A stretch of 64,000 bases of DNA from Saccharibacillus sp. O23 (GCF_002205895.1 NZ_NJDE01000007.1:186001-250000); one strand, 5' to 3'; shown: positions 9,741 to 18,289, numbered from the stretch's first letter. Numbers and translations are program-made. Notes: a model not told the origin generated them from the letters alone.

Positions 9741-10427
9741 GTGCTTATGAAGAATGAGAAAGAAACGATCAGCATGGTGACAAGCTATGTGGCCAAGCTG
9801 CTCAGGACCCGTTTCGGCAAGGGACCCGAAGCGGTCAACGTATCGTTAAGCAACAGTTGCATCGTATTCCACTTACGCAACTTCATGGGTCCGGTCGAAC
9901 AATTTTTGCTGACCCAGCAGGAAGAGTCGGCTTTCCGCTATACGCGGGAACTCATGATGGAGGCTCTGCTGCCCGAGATCAAAGTGTTTTTGCAGGAAAA
10001 CGCGAGAATCAAGGTCTCTGAATTTTATTACGACTGGGGAGTCCACAACGGTTCTGGCGCCATCATCGGCCTGTTCGATCCGCTGCCGGAATCGAATCCC
10101 GATTATCCGGGCAAACAGGAACTGCAAAGCCGAATCACCCATGTAACGGCAGAGATTCAGAAAAAGCCCCGTCATATCGAATCTTGGTGGGTCGGTACCC
10201 GGATGCTGCTGGTCTTTAGACAGGGTATAACCGTACTGCTGGAAAAAGAAATGGTGGATTTGGGGTACACCGAAGTGTTAAAAGCAGCCAAACGAAGATT
10301 AGAAAAAAGATTATTGGAAGAAGAAATCGACACCGCCGTATTGCTGGGCCGAGAGATTGCGGACCTGTACGCGGATTGGGATTTCGACCGAGATCGCAGT
10401 GTCGTCCTTTACATATTTACGGAGTAG
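9741..10427 (+). CDS. DUF2294-family protein
   Basis: The 228-residue soluble protein is built of two similar alpha/beta halves (about 8-115 and 125-225), each with a conserved arrangement like RTRFGKGPE...VNVSLSN and TRMLLVF. This is the layout of the DUF2294 family, whose biochemical role I do not know. It starts at GTG 9741 or, more likely, ATG 9747; neither has a strong ribosome binding site. It appears monocistronic and is followed by a terminator. No membrane segment or catalytic signature is visible. Confidence 0.7.
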   Translation: MLMKNEKETISMVTSYVAKLLRTRFGKGPEAVNVSLSNSCIVFHLRNFMGPVEQFLLTQQEESAFRYTRELMMEALLPEIKVFLQENARIKVSEFYYDWGVHNGSGAIIGLFDPLPESNPDYPGKQELQSRITHVTAEIQKKPRHIESWWVGTRMLLVFRQGITVLLEKEMVDLGYTEVLKAAKRRLEKRLLEEEIDTAVLLGREIADLYADWDFDRDRSVVLYIFTE

Positions 10428-10518
10428 TCCCCCTTTCAACCCGTGTTGGCAAGGGAGTAGACAATCGAATGAGATTCGGTAACGATTCAGACATCGAACG
10501 GATGCGCTGATCAATCGG

Positions 10519-10566
10519 GCCGAAGAGAAGGCGGGAAACGGCCTTTTCTTCGGCTTATTTTTTTAT
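10519..10566 (+). terminator. Intrinsic terminator after the DUF2294 gene
   Basis: A 14-bp stem GCCGAAGAGAAGGC / GCCTTTTCTTCGGC with one imperfect pair and an 8-nt loop is followed by TTATTTTTTT. Confidence 0.88.
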
Positions 10567-10986
10567 GTGGGGATGGTTGCGGTGAGAACGAATCGGACGC
10601 GAGTGTTATACGTGGAGGACGATCGGGCAAGCATGCTGTTGATGCGGCATCTTTTTCGCAAAAAATTCCCTGAAGTCGTGCTGCTGGAAGCCGAGACCTC
10701 GGAACGGGGGATCGAATTGGCTCAGTCATGCGGCCCGTCTCTGATTCTCATGGACATCGTGCTGCCGGGAGCGGACGGTTACGAAGGTCTGGACAGACTG
10801 CGAAACCTGCAAGAAACCGCAGGCATTCCCGTATGGGCGATCAGCGCTCTGGCGATGGAAGAAGACGTGCAGAAAGCGCTGGAGGCCGGATTTATCCGGT
10901 ACATCCGCAAGCCGTTGAACGTCGAGGATTTCGCTCGCGGAATCCAAACGTTTTTCGACGAGAAGAATCAGGGCTGCTTGCCCTGA
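10567..10986 (+). CDS. Stand-alone CheY-like receiver protein
   Basis: This single receiver domain of about 134-139 residues has no output domain. It shows the acidic pocket (YVEDD), phosphoacceptor Asp in ILMDIVLPG, the Ser/Ala switch region (AISALA) and the conserved Lys in IRKPLN. GTG 10567, ATG 10573 and GTG 10582 are all possible starts. GTG 10582 is preferred because GGGGATGG sits at ribosome-binding distance. It probably acts as a phosphotransfer or protein-interaction intermediate for a kinase elsewhere. It is not obviously linked to the hybrid kinase on the other strand. Confidence 0.82.
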   Translation: MGMVAVRTNRTRVLYVEDDRASMLLMRHLFRKKFPEVVLLEAETSERGIELAQSCGPSLILMDIVLPGADGYEGLDRLRNLQETAGIPVWAISALAMEEDVQKALEAGFIRYIRKPLNVEDFARGIQTFFDEKNQGCLP

Positions 10987-11131
10987 ACCCGTCAAGTCCC
11001 TGACGGTCGAGAATTTCGTTTGAACGGCCCGGCGCATCGGTTGGAATATTCGGTAAAAGAGCACTCAGTAAAGGACGATACGGCAAGGACCCGGAGACTC
11101 TGCGATTCGCGCATGAAAAACGGGCTGCCAG

Positions 11132-11179
11132 GCCGAAGAAAACGCGGACAGGATTCCGCTTTTTCTTCGGCTTTTTTTA
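11132..11179 (+). terminator. Intrinsic terminator with a long interrupted stem
   Basis: GCCGAAGAAAACGCGGA pairs with TCCGCTTTTTCTTCGGC around a short loop and is followed by seven T residues. It lies about 145 bp after the receiver gene. Confidence 0.85.
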
Positions 11180-11200
11180 TGCGGATTTTGCCTCGGCTTG

Positions 11201-11209
11201 TGATACAAT
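11201..11209 (+). promoter_or_regulatory. Extended -10 promoter for the dgk-dck transcript
   Basis: TGATACAAT matches an extended -10 (TGnTACAAT). No good -35 is visible 17 bp upstream. The resulting leader of about 220 nt would include a GC-rich hairpin (11217-11275) and the family 1 repeat. Confidence 0.5.
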
Positions 11210-11276
11210 GGCTTACGGTGTGTTTGCGGAGCGGGTCGCCCCGGCGTTTCGGGAGGCGGCAGCGCGGAGACACGCC

Positions 11277-11386
11277 CTAGTGAGTTGACCGCATAGAATC
11301 CAAGGTTTGAGCCTTTCGGAAATACGCACGGTTCAAGCGGGTTTACGGAGGATGAAACCCAACATCTTAAGCGGTCAGCGTATTCG
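11277..11386 (+). repeat. Family 1 structured repeat, 110-bp copy
   Basis: The element begins CTAGTGAGTTGACCGC and ends CTTAAGCGGTCAGCGTA, sharing most of its length with 43340-43486. The left and right ends form an imperfect inverted repeat. An internal GGGTTT...AAACCC hairpin encloses CGGAGGATG. The final CTAG seen in other copies is altered to TTCG here. It lies in the dgk leader. Confidence 0.8.
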
Positions 11387-11437
11387 TTTATTTTGGACCG
11401 GGGCCGCTTGCGGCGTCGGAGGCAGGAGGAAAAACAA

Positions 11438-12073
11438 ATGAATCAAGTCCCTTATATCGCGGTCGAAGGCGCGATCGGGGCGGGCAAGACGACGCTCGCT
11501 TCGATGCTGGCCGCGGAATTGAATATGCCCCTGCTCAAAGAAATCGTTGAAGAAAATCCGTTTATGGAGCGGTTCTATCAGAACTTGGACGAATGGAGTT
11601 TTCAACTGGAGATGTTCTTTCTGTGCAACCGGTACAAGCAGCTCGGCGATACCGAGACCAAGCTGATCCGGCAGGGCATGCCGGTCGTATCGGATTATCA
11701 CATCTACAAGAACCTGATCTTCTCCGAACGGACCTTGAAAGGCCGCGAGCGAGAGAAGTATCGGCAGATTTATCATGTGCTGACCGACGATCTGGCGAAG
11801 CCGAACATCATCGTCTACATCAAAGCCAACCTGGAGACGCTGCTCGGGCGCATCGCCAAGCGGGGCCGTTCGTTCGAACAGGACATGGACCACGCTTACC
11901 TGAAGCAGTTGATCGAAGATTACGAAGCGGCCATGTCTTCGCTGGCTTTGACCGAACCCGAGACGACGATCATCACGGTGGACGGCGACTCGATCGATTT
12001 CGTGGCCGATCCCGAACATTTTGCCGAGATCGTGTCCCGCATCCGGGAGAACGTCCCGAGCTTATCCAATTAG
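11438..12073 (+). CDS. dgk: Deoxyguanosine kinase
   Basis: The 211-residue deoxynucleoside kinase transfers phosphate to purine deoxynucleosides in the salvage pathway. The P-loop EGAIGAGKTT covers residues 10-19. The substrate-side DYHIYKN and the lid Arg segment RIAKRGRSFEQ follow the Bacillus Dgk (YaaF) pattern closely. The ATG start has AGGAGGA seven bases upstream; longer in-frame extensions lack a ribosome binding site. It is paired with dck 17 bp downstream, as in Bacillus subtilis. Confidence 0.93.
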   Translation: MNQVPYIAVEGAIGAGKTTLASMLAAELNMPLLKEIVEENPFMERFYQNLDEWSFQLEMFFLCNRYKQLGDTETKLIRQGMPVVSDYHIYKNLIFSERTLKGREREKYRQIYHVLTDDLAKPNIIVYIKANLETLLGRIAKRGRSFEQDMDHAYLKQLIEDYEAAMSSLALTEPETTIITVDGDSIDFVADPEHFAEIVSRIRENVPSLSN

Positions 12074-12090
12074 AAGGAGCCTGAACGAAC

Positions 12091-12759
12091 ATGAATTCAC
12101 ATCTCATTCCCGCCGATGCCTTGATTACGGTAGCCGGCACCGTCGGCGTAGGCAAGTCCACGCTGACTTCCGCGCTCGCGGAACGTCTCGGTTTCAAGAC
12201 CTCGCTGGAGAAAGTCGACCATAACCCTTATCTGGAGAAGTTCTACCACGACTTCGAGCGTTGGAGCTTCCATCTGCAAATCTATTTCCTCGCCGAACGC
12301 TTCAAAGAGCAGAAAGCGATCTTCGAAGCGGGCGGCGGATTCGTGCAGGATCGTTCGATTTACGAAGATACCGGCATTTTCGCCAAAATGCACGCCGATC
12401 AAGGCACGATGTCCGCGGTGGATTACGAGACGTATTCCAGCTTGTTCGACGCGATGGTGATGACGCCGTATTTCCCGCATCCGGACGTGCTGATCTATCT
12501 GGAAGGCAGCCTGCCGTCCATTCTGGGACGCATCAAAGAGCGCGGACGCGAGATGGAGATCCAGACCGAAGTCACGTATTGGGAAAAAATGCACGGGCGT
12601 TACGCCGACTGGATCGAACGTTTCGACGCCTGCCCGATCCTGCGTCTCAACATCGACGAATACGACGTCAACGATCCGCAGTCGCTGGACGGCATTCTGG
12701 CGAAAGTCGGAGAGAAAATCGCCGAGTCCCGCAGGGGCAAAGCGGAGCTGAACGTCTAG
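12091..12759 (+). CDS. dck: Deoxyadenosine/deoxycytidine kinase
   Basis: The 222-residue deoxynucleoside kinase phosphorylates deoxyadenosine and deoxycytidine. The P-loop AGTVGVGKST is at 15-24. DRSIYEDTGIFAKMHAD and the lid RIKERGREMEIQ match Bacillus Dck (YaaG) nearly residue for residue. A good AGGAG precedes the ATG. The gene forms a two-gene salvage operon with dgk, and the paralogues probably divide purine and pyrimidine substrates. Confidence 0.93.
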   Translation: MNSHLIPADALITVAGTVGVGKSTLTSALAERLGFKTSLEKVDHNPYLEKFYHDFERWSFHLQIYFLAERFKEQKAIFEAGGGFVQDRSIYEDTGIFAKMHADQGTMSAVDYETYSSLFDAMVMTPYFPHPDVLIYLEGSLPSILGRIKERGREMEIQTEVTYWEKMHGRYADWIERFDACPILRLNIDEYDVNDPQSLDGILAKVGEKIAESRRGKAELNV

Positions 12760-12803
12760 TCGGAAGTCTGAACGTTCGAGAAAGCCGATAGGAGGAAACG
12801 CCG

Positions 12804-13502
12804 ATGAACCTGTTCCGACTCTCGCCGTTCGTGCGCGGCAGGGACCGCATGGAAGACTTCCTGAAAGACTGTTTCGTCAGTATCGGGTATCCGGGAATCG
12901 GCGATCTCGAAGCGGCGGACGCGGCGGAAGTTTCTAAGCGGCTCCGAGCGGTGTATGGATATGAAGGCAGCGAGCTTCAGCGCAGGCTAGAAGAAGTCGA
13001 TACCTTCGTCTCCGGCATGGCCGACGGCAATTACGTGCTGGTGTCCCGAGGAACCGCCGTCTGGCTGGGCGATCTGGGCGATTATTATTATCGCGACGAA
13101 TACGACACTCTGGAGGAGGCGACCTGCCATCGCCGGGGGGTGACTTGGCTGGGCGTGCTTCCGGCGGAAGCGTTGAGTTCTCCGCTGCGCGGCTTTCTGA
13201 CCGGGCCGGAAGCCGTCGGCGAAAGGCTCGCCGTCGCGAGCTTCCCGCTTCCGGCGGAATCGGCCGGGCTGGAAGCTTTCGCCGCGCAGGCGCCGGGCGG
13301 GCTGCTGCCCGGACTGCCCGCGTCCGCGATTTCCGGCGCGGACGGCTTTTCCGAGGCGGCCGCCGGGCCTGCCGAAGGGGCTTCGCGCGTCGACGCGGAG
13401 ACGCTGCGCGAAGCGGTCGCCGTGCTGCGGGAAGCGCTGCGCGGAGACGACCCGGAGCTTCGCGTGCGCGCGGCCGAAGCGCTGCTGCGATACGCGAAAT
13501 AA
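12804..13502 (+). CDS. Hypothetical protein with Ala-rich tail and HEAT-like end
   Basis: I do not recognise this 232-residue protein. Residues 1-120 contain aromatic- and acid-rich segments (LGDYYYRDEYDTLEEAT). Residues about 150-195 are Ala/Gly/Pro-rich low complexity. The last 30 residues (LREALRGDDPELRVRAAEAL) resemble a single HEAT-type helix pair. It has an AGGAGG site and lies 44 bp after dck, so cotranscription is possible. GC content rises sharply in the second half. There is no signal peptide or transmembrane segment. Confidence 0.65.
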   Translation: MNLFRLSPFVRGRDRMEDFLKDCFVSIGYPGIGDLEAADAAEVSKRLRAVYGYEGSELQRRLEEVDTFVSGMADGNYVLVSRGTAVWLGDLGDYYYRDEYDTLEEATCHRRGVTWLGVLPAEALSSPLRGFLTGPEAVGERLAVASFPLPAESAGLEAFAAQAPGGLLPGLPASAISGADGFSEAAAGPAEGASRVDAETLREAVAVLREALRGDDPELRVRAAEALLRYAK

Positions 13503-13575
13503 GCGGGCGCGAAGCTCGCTTGTTCGGCCCGGACAACGGGGCGAAGGCCCGCTGGCTTGCGCCGCTTCGCCGTGC

Positions 13576-13581
13576 TACTAT
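13576..13581 (+). promoter_or_regulatory. Possible extended -10 promoter of uppP
   Basis: TGCTACTAT at 13573-13581 fits TGnTATAAT with one mismatch. It lies about 65 bp before the uppP start. No clear -35 is seen. Confidence 0.4.
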
Positions 13582-13646
13582 GAGAGAGGCGCAGGGTGCG
13601 GCGCCCTACAAAAATCAAACATTAGAGAGTGGAGAGGCGGGAGAAA

Positions 13647-14492
13647 GTGGACTGGGATTTATTTTCGTTATTTAAATCGCTGCTCCTTGGATTCGTCGAA
13701 GGGATGACGGAATTCGCGCCGGTGTCCTCGACCGGACACATGATCATCGTCGACGACCTGTGGTTGAAGTCTCAGCAGTTTTTGGGTTCCAAAGAGGTTG
13801 CCAACACGTTCAAGATCGTGATCCAGCTGGGTTCGATCTTGGCGGTCGTCATCTTGTTCAGGGAGAAGTTCTTTCAGATGTTGGGACTGCGCGGACGCCA
13901 TTCCGGCGCGCCTGCGGGAACGCCTAAGCTGAACCTGCTGCATGTCTTCATCGGCCTGCTTCCGGCAGGGATTCTCGGCGTGCTCTTCAACGATTATATC
14001 GACGAGCATCTGTTCTCGCTGGAGACGGTGGTCGGCGCTTTGGTCGTCGGAGCATTTCTCATGATCGCCGCGGATCTGGTCATGCGCAATTCCAAACGCA
14101 GAACGATCGACAGCGTGGACGAGATTACATACGGCAAAGCTTTGATGATGGGCTTGTTCCAATGCGTCTCGCTCTGGCCGGGATTCTCGCGTTCGGGAGC
14201 GACCATCTCGGGCGGCGTCTTGGTCGGCATGAGCCACCGGGCCGCGGCCGACTTCACGTTCATCATGGCCGTTCCGATCATGGCCGGCGCGAGTCTCGTC
14301 TCGCTGAGACACAGCTGGCAGTATTTTACGCTCGACGCGCTTCCGTATTTCATCGTCGGCTTCATCAGCGCTTTCGTTTTCGCGCTCATCTCGATCCGTT
14401 TCTTCCTCAAGCTGATCAACCGGATCAAACTCGTGCCGTTCGCGATCTATCGGATCGTGCTGGCCGCGGTGATTTATCTGGTGTGGTTCTAA
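13647..14492 (+). CDS. uppP: Undecaprenyl-diphosphate phosphatase
   Basis: This polytopic membrane enzyme (BacA/UppP, about 281 residues) removes a phosphate from undecaprenyl diphosphate. That recycles the lipid carrier for peptidoglycan and wall polymers and gives bacitracin tolerance. EGMTEFAPVSSTGH near the N-terminus and PGFSRSGATISGG in the middle are the two family signature motifs, and about seven or eight hydrophobic helices follow. GTG 13647 is preferred because GGAG lies just upstream; an alternative GTG is at 13629. It is followed by a terminator and appears monocistronic. Confidence 0.93.
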   Translation: MDWDLFSLFKSLLLGFVEGMTEFAPVSSTGHMIIVDDLWLKSQQFLGSKEVANTFKIVIQLGSILAVVILFREKFFQMLGLRGRHSGAPAGTPKLNLLHVFIGLLPAGILGVLFNDYIDEHLFSLETVVGALVVGAFLMIAADLVMRNSKRRTIDSVDEITYGKALMMGLFQCVSLWPGFSRSGATISGGVLVGMSHRAAADFTFIMAVPIMAGASLVSLRHSWQYFTLDALPYFIVGFISAFVFALISIRFFLKLINRIKLVPFAIYRIVLAAVIYLVWF

Positions 14493-14533
14493 GAGATTCG
14501 CGGAGAGCCGCACGACCATTCCGTTTTATCGCG

Positions 14534-14573
14534 ATCCCGTCTTTCGCTTTTGGCGAACGGCGGGATTTTTTTG
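14534..14573 (+). terminator. Intrinsic terminator of uppP
   Basis: An ATCCCG/CGGGAT base stem with an inner TTCGC/GCGAA stem is followed by six to seven T residues. Confidence 0.82.
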
Positions 14574-14784
14574 CGGACCGAATTGTTTACGAATCGGATA
14601 CAATTCCGCGGCCTTTCCGAAATAAATCCTTTCTAGAATAAGAACTGCGGCAGGCGGTCGAGTAAGCAAAAGATACAGTTTTGTCTCATTTGCGCAAAAG
14701 GATAGCAAGCGGCCTAGTTTGGGGTAAAATAGAACGCGGCGCATTTCGGAAAAATGGACGGTCGAGGCAAAAATTGCCGATCCG

Positions 14785-14812
14785 TGAAACTATTTTGTCG
14801 AATTCGCGTCTA
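14785..14812 (+). promoter_or_regulatory. ECF-sigma-type promoter (TGAAAC-N16-CGTCTA)
   Basis: TGAAAC at 14785-14790, a 16-bp spacer, and CGTCTA at 14807-14812 match the SigW/SigM/SigV class promoter of Bacillus exactly. It lies 64 bp upstream of the L,D-transpeptidase start and points at it. Cell-envelope-stress control is therefore likely. Confidence 0.75.
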
Positions 14813-14875
14813 AAGGGTAGAACAAAAAAGTCCCGGCGTGCAAAAAACGGGACGCATCAGGAGGGGGAACCACCC

Positions 14876-15772
14876 ATGAAGAATTTGAGAAAGTGGATGA
14901 CGGCGCTGACGCTGGTCGCCTTGTTCGTCGGAAGCTTTTCTTTCGCCGGAGCCGCGCAGGCTGCCGGAAGCGGAGAACAGCTGATCATCATCAACAAGAA
15001 GACGAACCAATTGGCCTTTTTCGATAACGGGAAATTGAATTCGACCTTCCCGGTCGCTACCGGCAAGACCAAAGACCTGACGCCGGAAGGCAAATTCAAG
15101 ATCGTCAACAAGATCAAGAACCGTCCGTACTACAAAGACAATATCCCGGGCGGCGATCCGCGCAACCCGCTGGGCGACCGTTGGATGGGACTCGAAGTCG
15201 GCAGCACGTACGGCACGACTTACGCCATCCATGGCAACAACAACGAGAACTCGATCGGCAAATACGTAAGCGCGGGCTGTATCCGGATGCATATGGACGA
15301 TATCCATTGGCTGTTCGATCAGGTCAACAAAGGCACGTACGCCGTGATTACGTCTTCGAGCCTGAGCTTCGAACAGATCGCGGCCAACAACGGCTATGCG
15401 CTGAACGGCGACGGCAAATTCACGGGCAGCGTGTTCGTTAACGGCAAGCTCAAAACGATGGACGACGAGATCATGAGCATCGATTCCCGTCTGTACATGC
15501 CGCTGCGCGAAGGCTTCGAGATGCTGGGCGGAACCGTGAACTGGAACGCCAAAACGATGACGGTATCGGCTGCGGTCGGCGGCAAGACGATCGTGCACAA
15601 AGCCAAAGCCAAAACGGCGAAAGTCAACGGCAAGTCCGTAAACATGACCGCTTCGCGTTTCGTCGGCAACAAGCTCTACATTCCGCTGCGCGACGTGTCC
15701 AAACTGTCGGGCTACACGGTAAAATGGTACGGCGAAGAAAACGTGGTATCGCTGATCGCGCCGACGAAGTAA
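14876..15772 (+). CDS. Secreted L,D-transpeptidase with copper-amine-oxidase-like stalk domain
   Basis: This exported 298-residue enzyme cross-links or modifies peptidoglycan through L,D-transpeptidation. A signal peptide covers 1-29 (ends GAAQA). The YkuD domain (about 32-160) has the catalytic arrangement H119 and SAGCIRM with C135. The C-terminal part (about 180-298) is a copper-amine-oxidase N-terminal-like stalk domain (RLYMPLREGFEMLGG and LYIPLRDV), common in Paenibacillaceae wall proteins and probably wall-binding. The ATG has AGGAGGGGG upstream. An exact ECF-type promoter precedes it. Confidence 0.92.
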   Translation: MKNLRKWMTALTLVALFVGSFSFAGAAQAAGSGEQLIIINKKTNQLAFFDNGKLNSTFPVATGKTKDLTPEGKFKIVNKIKNRPYYKDNIPGGDPRNPLGDRWMGLEVGSTYGTTYAIHGNNNENSIGKYVSAGCIRMHMDDIHWLFDQVNKGTYAVITSSSLSFEQIAANNGYALNGDGKFTGSVFVNGKLKTMDDEIMSIDSRLYMPLREGFEMLGGTVNWNAKTMTVSAAVGGKTIVHKAKAKTAKVNGKSVNMTASRFVGNKLYIPLRDVSKLSGYTVKWYGEENVVSLIAPTK

Positions 15773-15822
15773 ACTCCAAAGCATAAGCTTCGCGCGTAAA
15801 CGCGGATCATGCGTATACGGCT

Positions 15823-15862
15823 CGAAAAAAGCGCCTTTCTCCTCGGAGAAAGGCGCTTTTCC
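15823..15862. terminator. Bidirectional intrinsic terminator
   Basis: GCGCCTTTCTCC and GGAGAAAGGCGC form a 10-12-bp stem with A6 on the left and T4 on the right. It serves the L,D-transpeptidase gene and the convergent XRE gene. Confidence 0.85.
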
Positions 15863-15918
15863 TCGTTATGCGATCGAACAGGGAAACGTCTTCCGTCCGG
15901 AACGAAGCATTTCGGCCG

Positions 15919-16194
15919 TTATCCGCCGAAAGAAGAATCGTCGTCGCTGCGGACCCGGGAACGTTCGGGATTTCCTTTTTCGGCCGATCGGGAACCGTGT
16001 CCCGATTTCGGCACGAAACACTGCTCCAACGTCAATTCCAGCGTGCGGGCCAGATCGAAGGCCAGCTGCAAACTGGGGTCGTATTTGTCGTTTTCGATCG
16101 CGTTGATCGTCTGGCGGCTCACGCCGCATAATTCGGCGAGTTTGCCTTGAGACAAGCCTAGCCGCTCGCGATTTTCTTTGATTCGATTCTTCAT
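15919..16194 (-). CDS. Small XRE-family transcriptional regulator
   Basis: This 91-residue DNA-binding protein begins with MKNRIKENRERLGLSQGKLA. Residues 4-60 form the Cro/CI helix-turn-helix, with LSQGKLAELCGVSRQTINAI as the reader helices. A charged, Ser/Arg-rich tail follows. It resembles the YozG-like small XRE regulators. A longer in-frame extension to 16290 is unlikely because its residues are atypical and MKNRIKENR is the usual family start. It is divergent from aroD; the targets are unknown. Confidence 0.85.
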   Translation of the reverse strand: MKNRIKENRERLGLSQGKLAELCGVSRQTINAIENDKYDPSLQLAFDLARTLELTLEQCFVPKSGHGSRSAEKGNPERSRVRSDDDSSFGG

Positions 16195-16448
16195 GGCACG
16201 ACCGCTTTCTGTAAGGTTTCGATCCGCGCGTTCGCGCGGCAACGGCTTCGACAGGCGGAGGAACGGAGGGCTGTAAAGGATTTTTGACAACCCGAGTGTA
16301 ACGGAAAGCCGCCGATCTGTAAAGCTTCGGCACCCGTCGAATCAAGCAGCCTCTGGTAATTAACGCGGATATGCGTTACCGTAGAAGAAGGAGAAAGACA
16401 AGCCGTTGACGGTTTGTCTCGCATAAACGGACGGAAGGGGCAAACGAA

Positions 16449-17207
16449 GTGAGTCGGATCGTGGAAATAAGAGGAATGCGTTTGGGCGAAGGCGCGCCCA
16501 AAATTTGCGTCCCGCTGGTCGGGCGGACGAAGGAGGAGCTGCGCGAAGAAGCGGAGCTGCTGCGCGAGATCGATCTGGACCTCGTCGAATGGCGGGTCGA
16601 TCATTTCGAGGCGGTCGGATCGGTCGAAGACGTGCTCGCGGAGCTGAAGGAACTGCGCGGCCTGCTCGGCGAGACGCCGCTGCTCTTTACGTTCCGCAGC
16701 GCCCGGGAAGGCGGCGCGCGGGAACTGGCGGCGGATGATTATATCCGCCTGAACCGGGCGGCAGCGGCTTCCGGGCAGGTCGATGCGATCGATATCGAGC
16801 TGTTCTCCGGCGACGACGCCGTGCGCGAATTGACGGCCGAAGCGCGCCGCTCGGGCGTAGCCACGTTCGTGTCGAACCATGATTTCGACAAGACGCCTCC
16901 GCAGGAAGAGATGGAATCGCGCCTGCGCCGCGCGCGCGAATTGGGCGGCGACGTGCCGAAGATCGCGGTCATGCCGCGAGACCCCGGCGACGTGCTGTCG
17001 CTGCTTGCCGCGACCTACCGCGTCAGCTCGGAAGGCGCAGGGCCGGTCATCACCATGTCGATGGCCGGAACCGGCGCCGTCAGCCGCGTCGCCGGCGGCG
17101 CTTTCGGCTCCGCCTTGACCTTCGGCGCGGCGAAGCAGGCCTCCGCGCCGGGACAGCTTGCCGCGCCGCAACTGCGCGGCATCTTGAACGCCCTGTACGG
17201 CGGCTGA
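16449..17207 (+). CDS. aroD: Type I 3-dehydroquinate dehydratase
   Basis: This 252-residue cytoplasmic (beta/alpha)8 enzyme converts 3-dehydroquinate to 3-dehydroshikimate in the shikimate pathway. The Schiff-base Lys is K171 in PKIAVMPRD and the catalytic His is H144 in SNHDFDKTP. The EWRVDHF substrate motif is near 47, and the C-terminal GSALTFGAAKQASAPGQL matches the family. It starts at GTG, with GGAAGGGG upstream. The gene is monocistronic, not in an aro operon. Confidence 0.94.
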   Translation: MSRIVEIRGMRLGEGAPKICVPLVGRTKEELREEAELLREIDLDLVEWRVDHFEAVGSVEDVLAELKELRGLLGETPLLFTFRSAREGGARELAADDYIRLNRAAAASGQVDAIDIELFSGDDAVRELTAEARRSGVATFVSNHDFDKTPPQEEMESRLRRARELGGDVPKIAVMPRDPGDVLSLLAATYRVSSEGAGPVITMSMAGTGAVSRVAGGAFGSALTFGAAKQASAPGQLAAPQLRGILNALYGG

Positions 17208-17294
17208 ATTCCCGCCGCCTCCCGGGACGTCCGGGCCGATAAAGCCGCTGTCGGACCACATGGACAGCGGCCTTCCCGGCTGCGAAGAAGAGCC

Positions 17295-17333
17295 GCCCGC
17301 GGCGCCGTTTCCGAACGGCTCCGCGGGCTTTTT
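17295..17333 (+). terminator. Intrinsic terminator of aroD
   Basis: GCCCGCGG-C-GCCGTT pairs with AACGGC-T-CCGCGGGC around a 4-nt loop, followed by T5. A weaker hairpin (GCCGCTGTC/GACAGCGGC) sits just upstream at 17244-17271. Confidence 0.88.
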
Positions 17334-17694
17334 GCGCTGCGCGTCGGGAAGCGCTCGTGCCTCGCGCCCGCCAAGTTGCAGGTTGCGCAAGACATGCGTT
17401 CCTTACGTCCGCCAGTATTGCGCCGCGCCCGCATCTCTCGCATATTCCGTTCCCCGATGCAGACCGTCTTTTTTCCTCGCTTCGCAGCCCGCCCTAATTG
17501 CCTTTGCCCGTAATGCCATTCGCCTTGCTTTCCGTTCTGCACTCGGACAGCGCGTTCGGGCGTTCATCCGGTAAATTTTGAGCAGTTCAAAAAATAGATA
17601 AAACTTTGTGAAAAATATTACTTTATTTTCGAGAGCTTTGTGATAAATTGAACAAAGTAAAGAACAGAAAGTTATTCAAAGGGGAGAAATCAAG
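17334..17694. other. 361-bp intergenic region, GC-rich then AT-rich
   Basis: No gene is visible. The first 240 bp keep the genome's GC content. The last 115 bp are strikingly AT-rich and probably hold the lipoprotein promoter (for example TGTGATAAAT near 17640) and a good AAAGGGGAG ribosome binding site. Confidence 0.6.
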
Positions 17695-18243
17695 ATGAAA
17701 AAAGCAGCAGCAGGCATGGGATTGGTATTAGGATTCGCGATTCTGGCAGGGTGCGGAAGCAACGCCGACACCGCCAAAACAGAGACTCCGGCAGCAACCG
17801 CAACGCCGGCCGCCACCGACGCGAAAACGTCCGCTTCGGTCGTCAACGACAACGACGCGTTCCTGAACGCGATCAGCGCCAAAGGAACTTGGATCATCGC
17901 GGTTCTGAACGACATGACCATCGATCAAGATCTGGTTCTGGACGGACAATTCACGAACAAAGACGCTCCTGCCCGCAAAATCGCTTTGTATGCGCAAGAC
18001 GAAAACCGCAAAGTAACGGCACGTTACACGCTGACCGCGCCTAAACTGACGGTCAACAGCGAAAACGCGCGCATCCAAGGCGGCACGTTCAAAGGCGACG
18101 TTTACGTCAAAGCCAACGGATTCCAACTGGTCGACGGAACGATCGAAGGCAATCTGTACTTCTCGACGCAAGAACAAATGGACGCTTTCAAATTGGAAGA
18201 CGGCGCGAAAGTAACCGGCGAAACGGCTGTCAAAGCCGAGTAG
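17695..18243 (+). CDS. Lipoprotein of unknown function with beta-helix-like core
   Basis: This is a 182-residue membrane-anchored lipoprotein. The signal peptide with lipobox LAGC places the lipidated Cys at about 19. A Thr/Ala/Pro linker (20-50) leads to a soluble domain. Its short beta-repeats (LTVNSENARIQGGTFKGDVYV, DGTIEGNLYF) look like rungs of a small right-handed beta-helix. I do not recognise a named family. A strong AAAGGGGAG site, an AT-rich promoter region and its own terminator suggest an independently, probably highly expressed gene. Confidence 0.8.
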   Translation: MKKAAAGMGLVLGFAILAGCGSNADTAKTETPAATATPAATDAKTSASVVNDNDAFLNAISAKGTWIIAVLNDMTIDQDLVLDGQFTNKDAPARKIALYAQDENRKVTARYTLTAPKLTVNSENARIQGGTFKGDVYVKANGFQLVDGTIEGNLYFSTQEQMDAFKLEDGAKVTGETAVKAE

Positions 18244-18289
18244 TCTGTTATCCCGATCTTTCGTCTCATAGATAGGCATGAAGGCCAAA

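Noticed and set aside
15919-16290. Longer 123-residue XRE reading
   Set aside because: The extra 32 residues do not fit the family. The MKNRIKENR start is the usual one.
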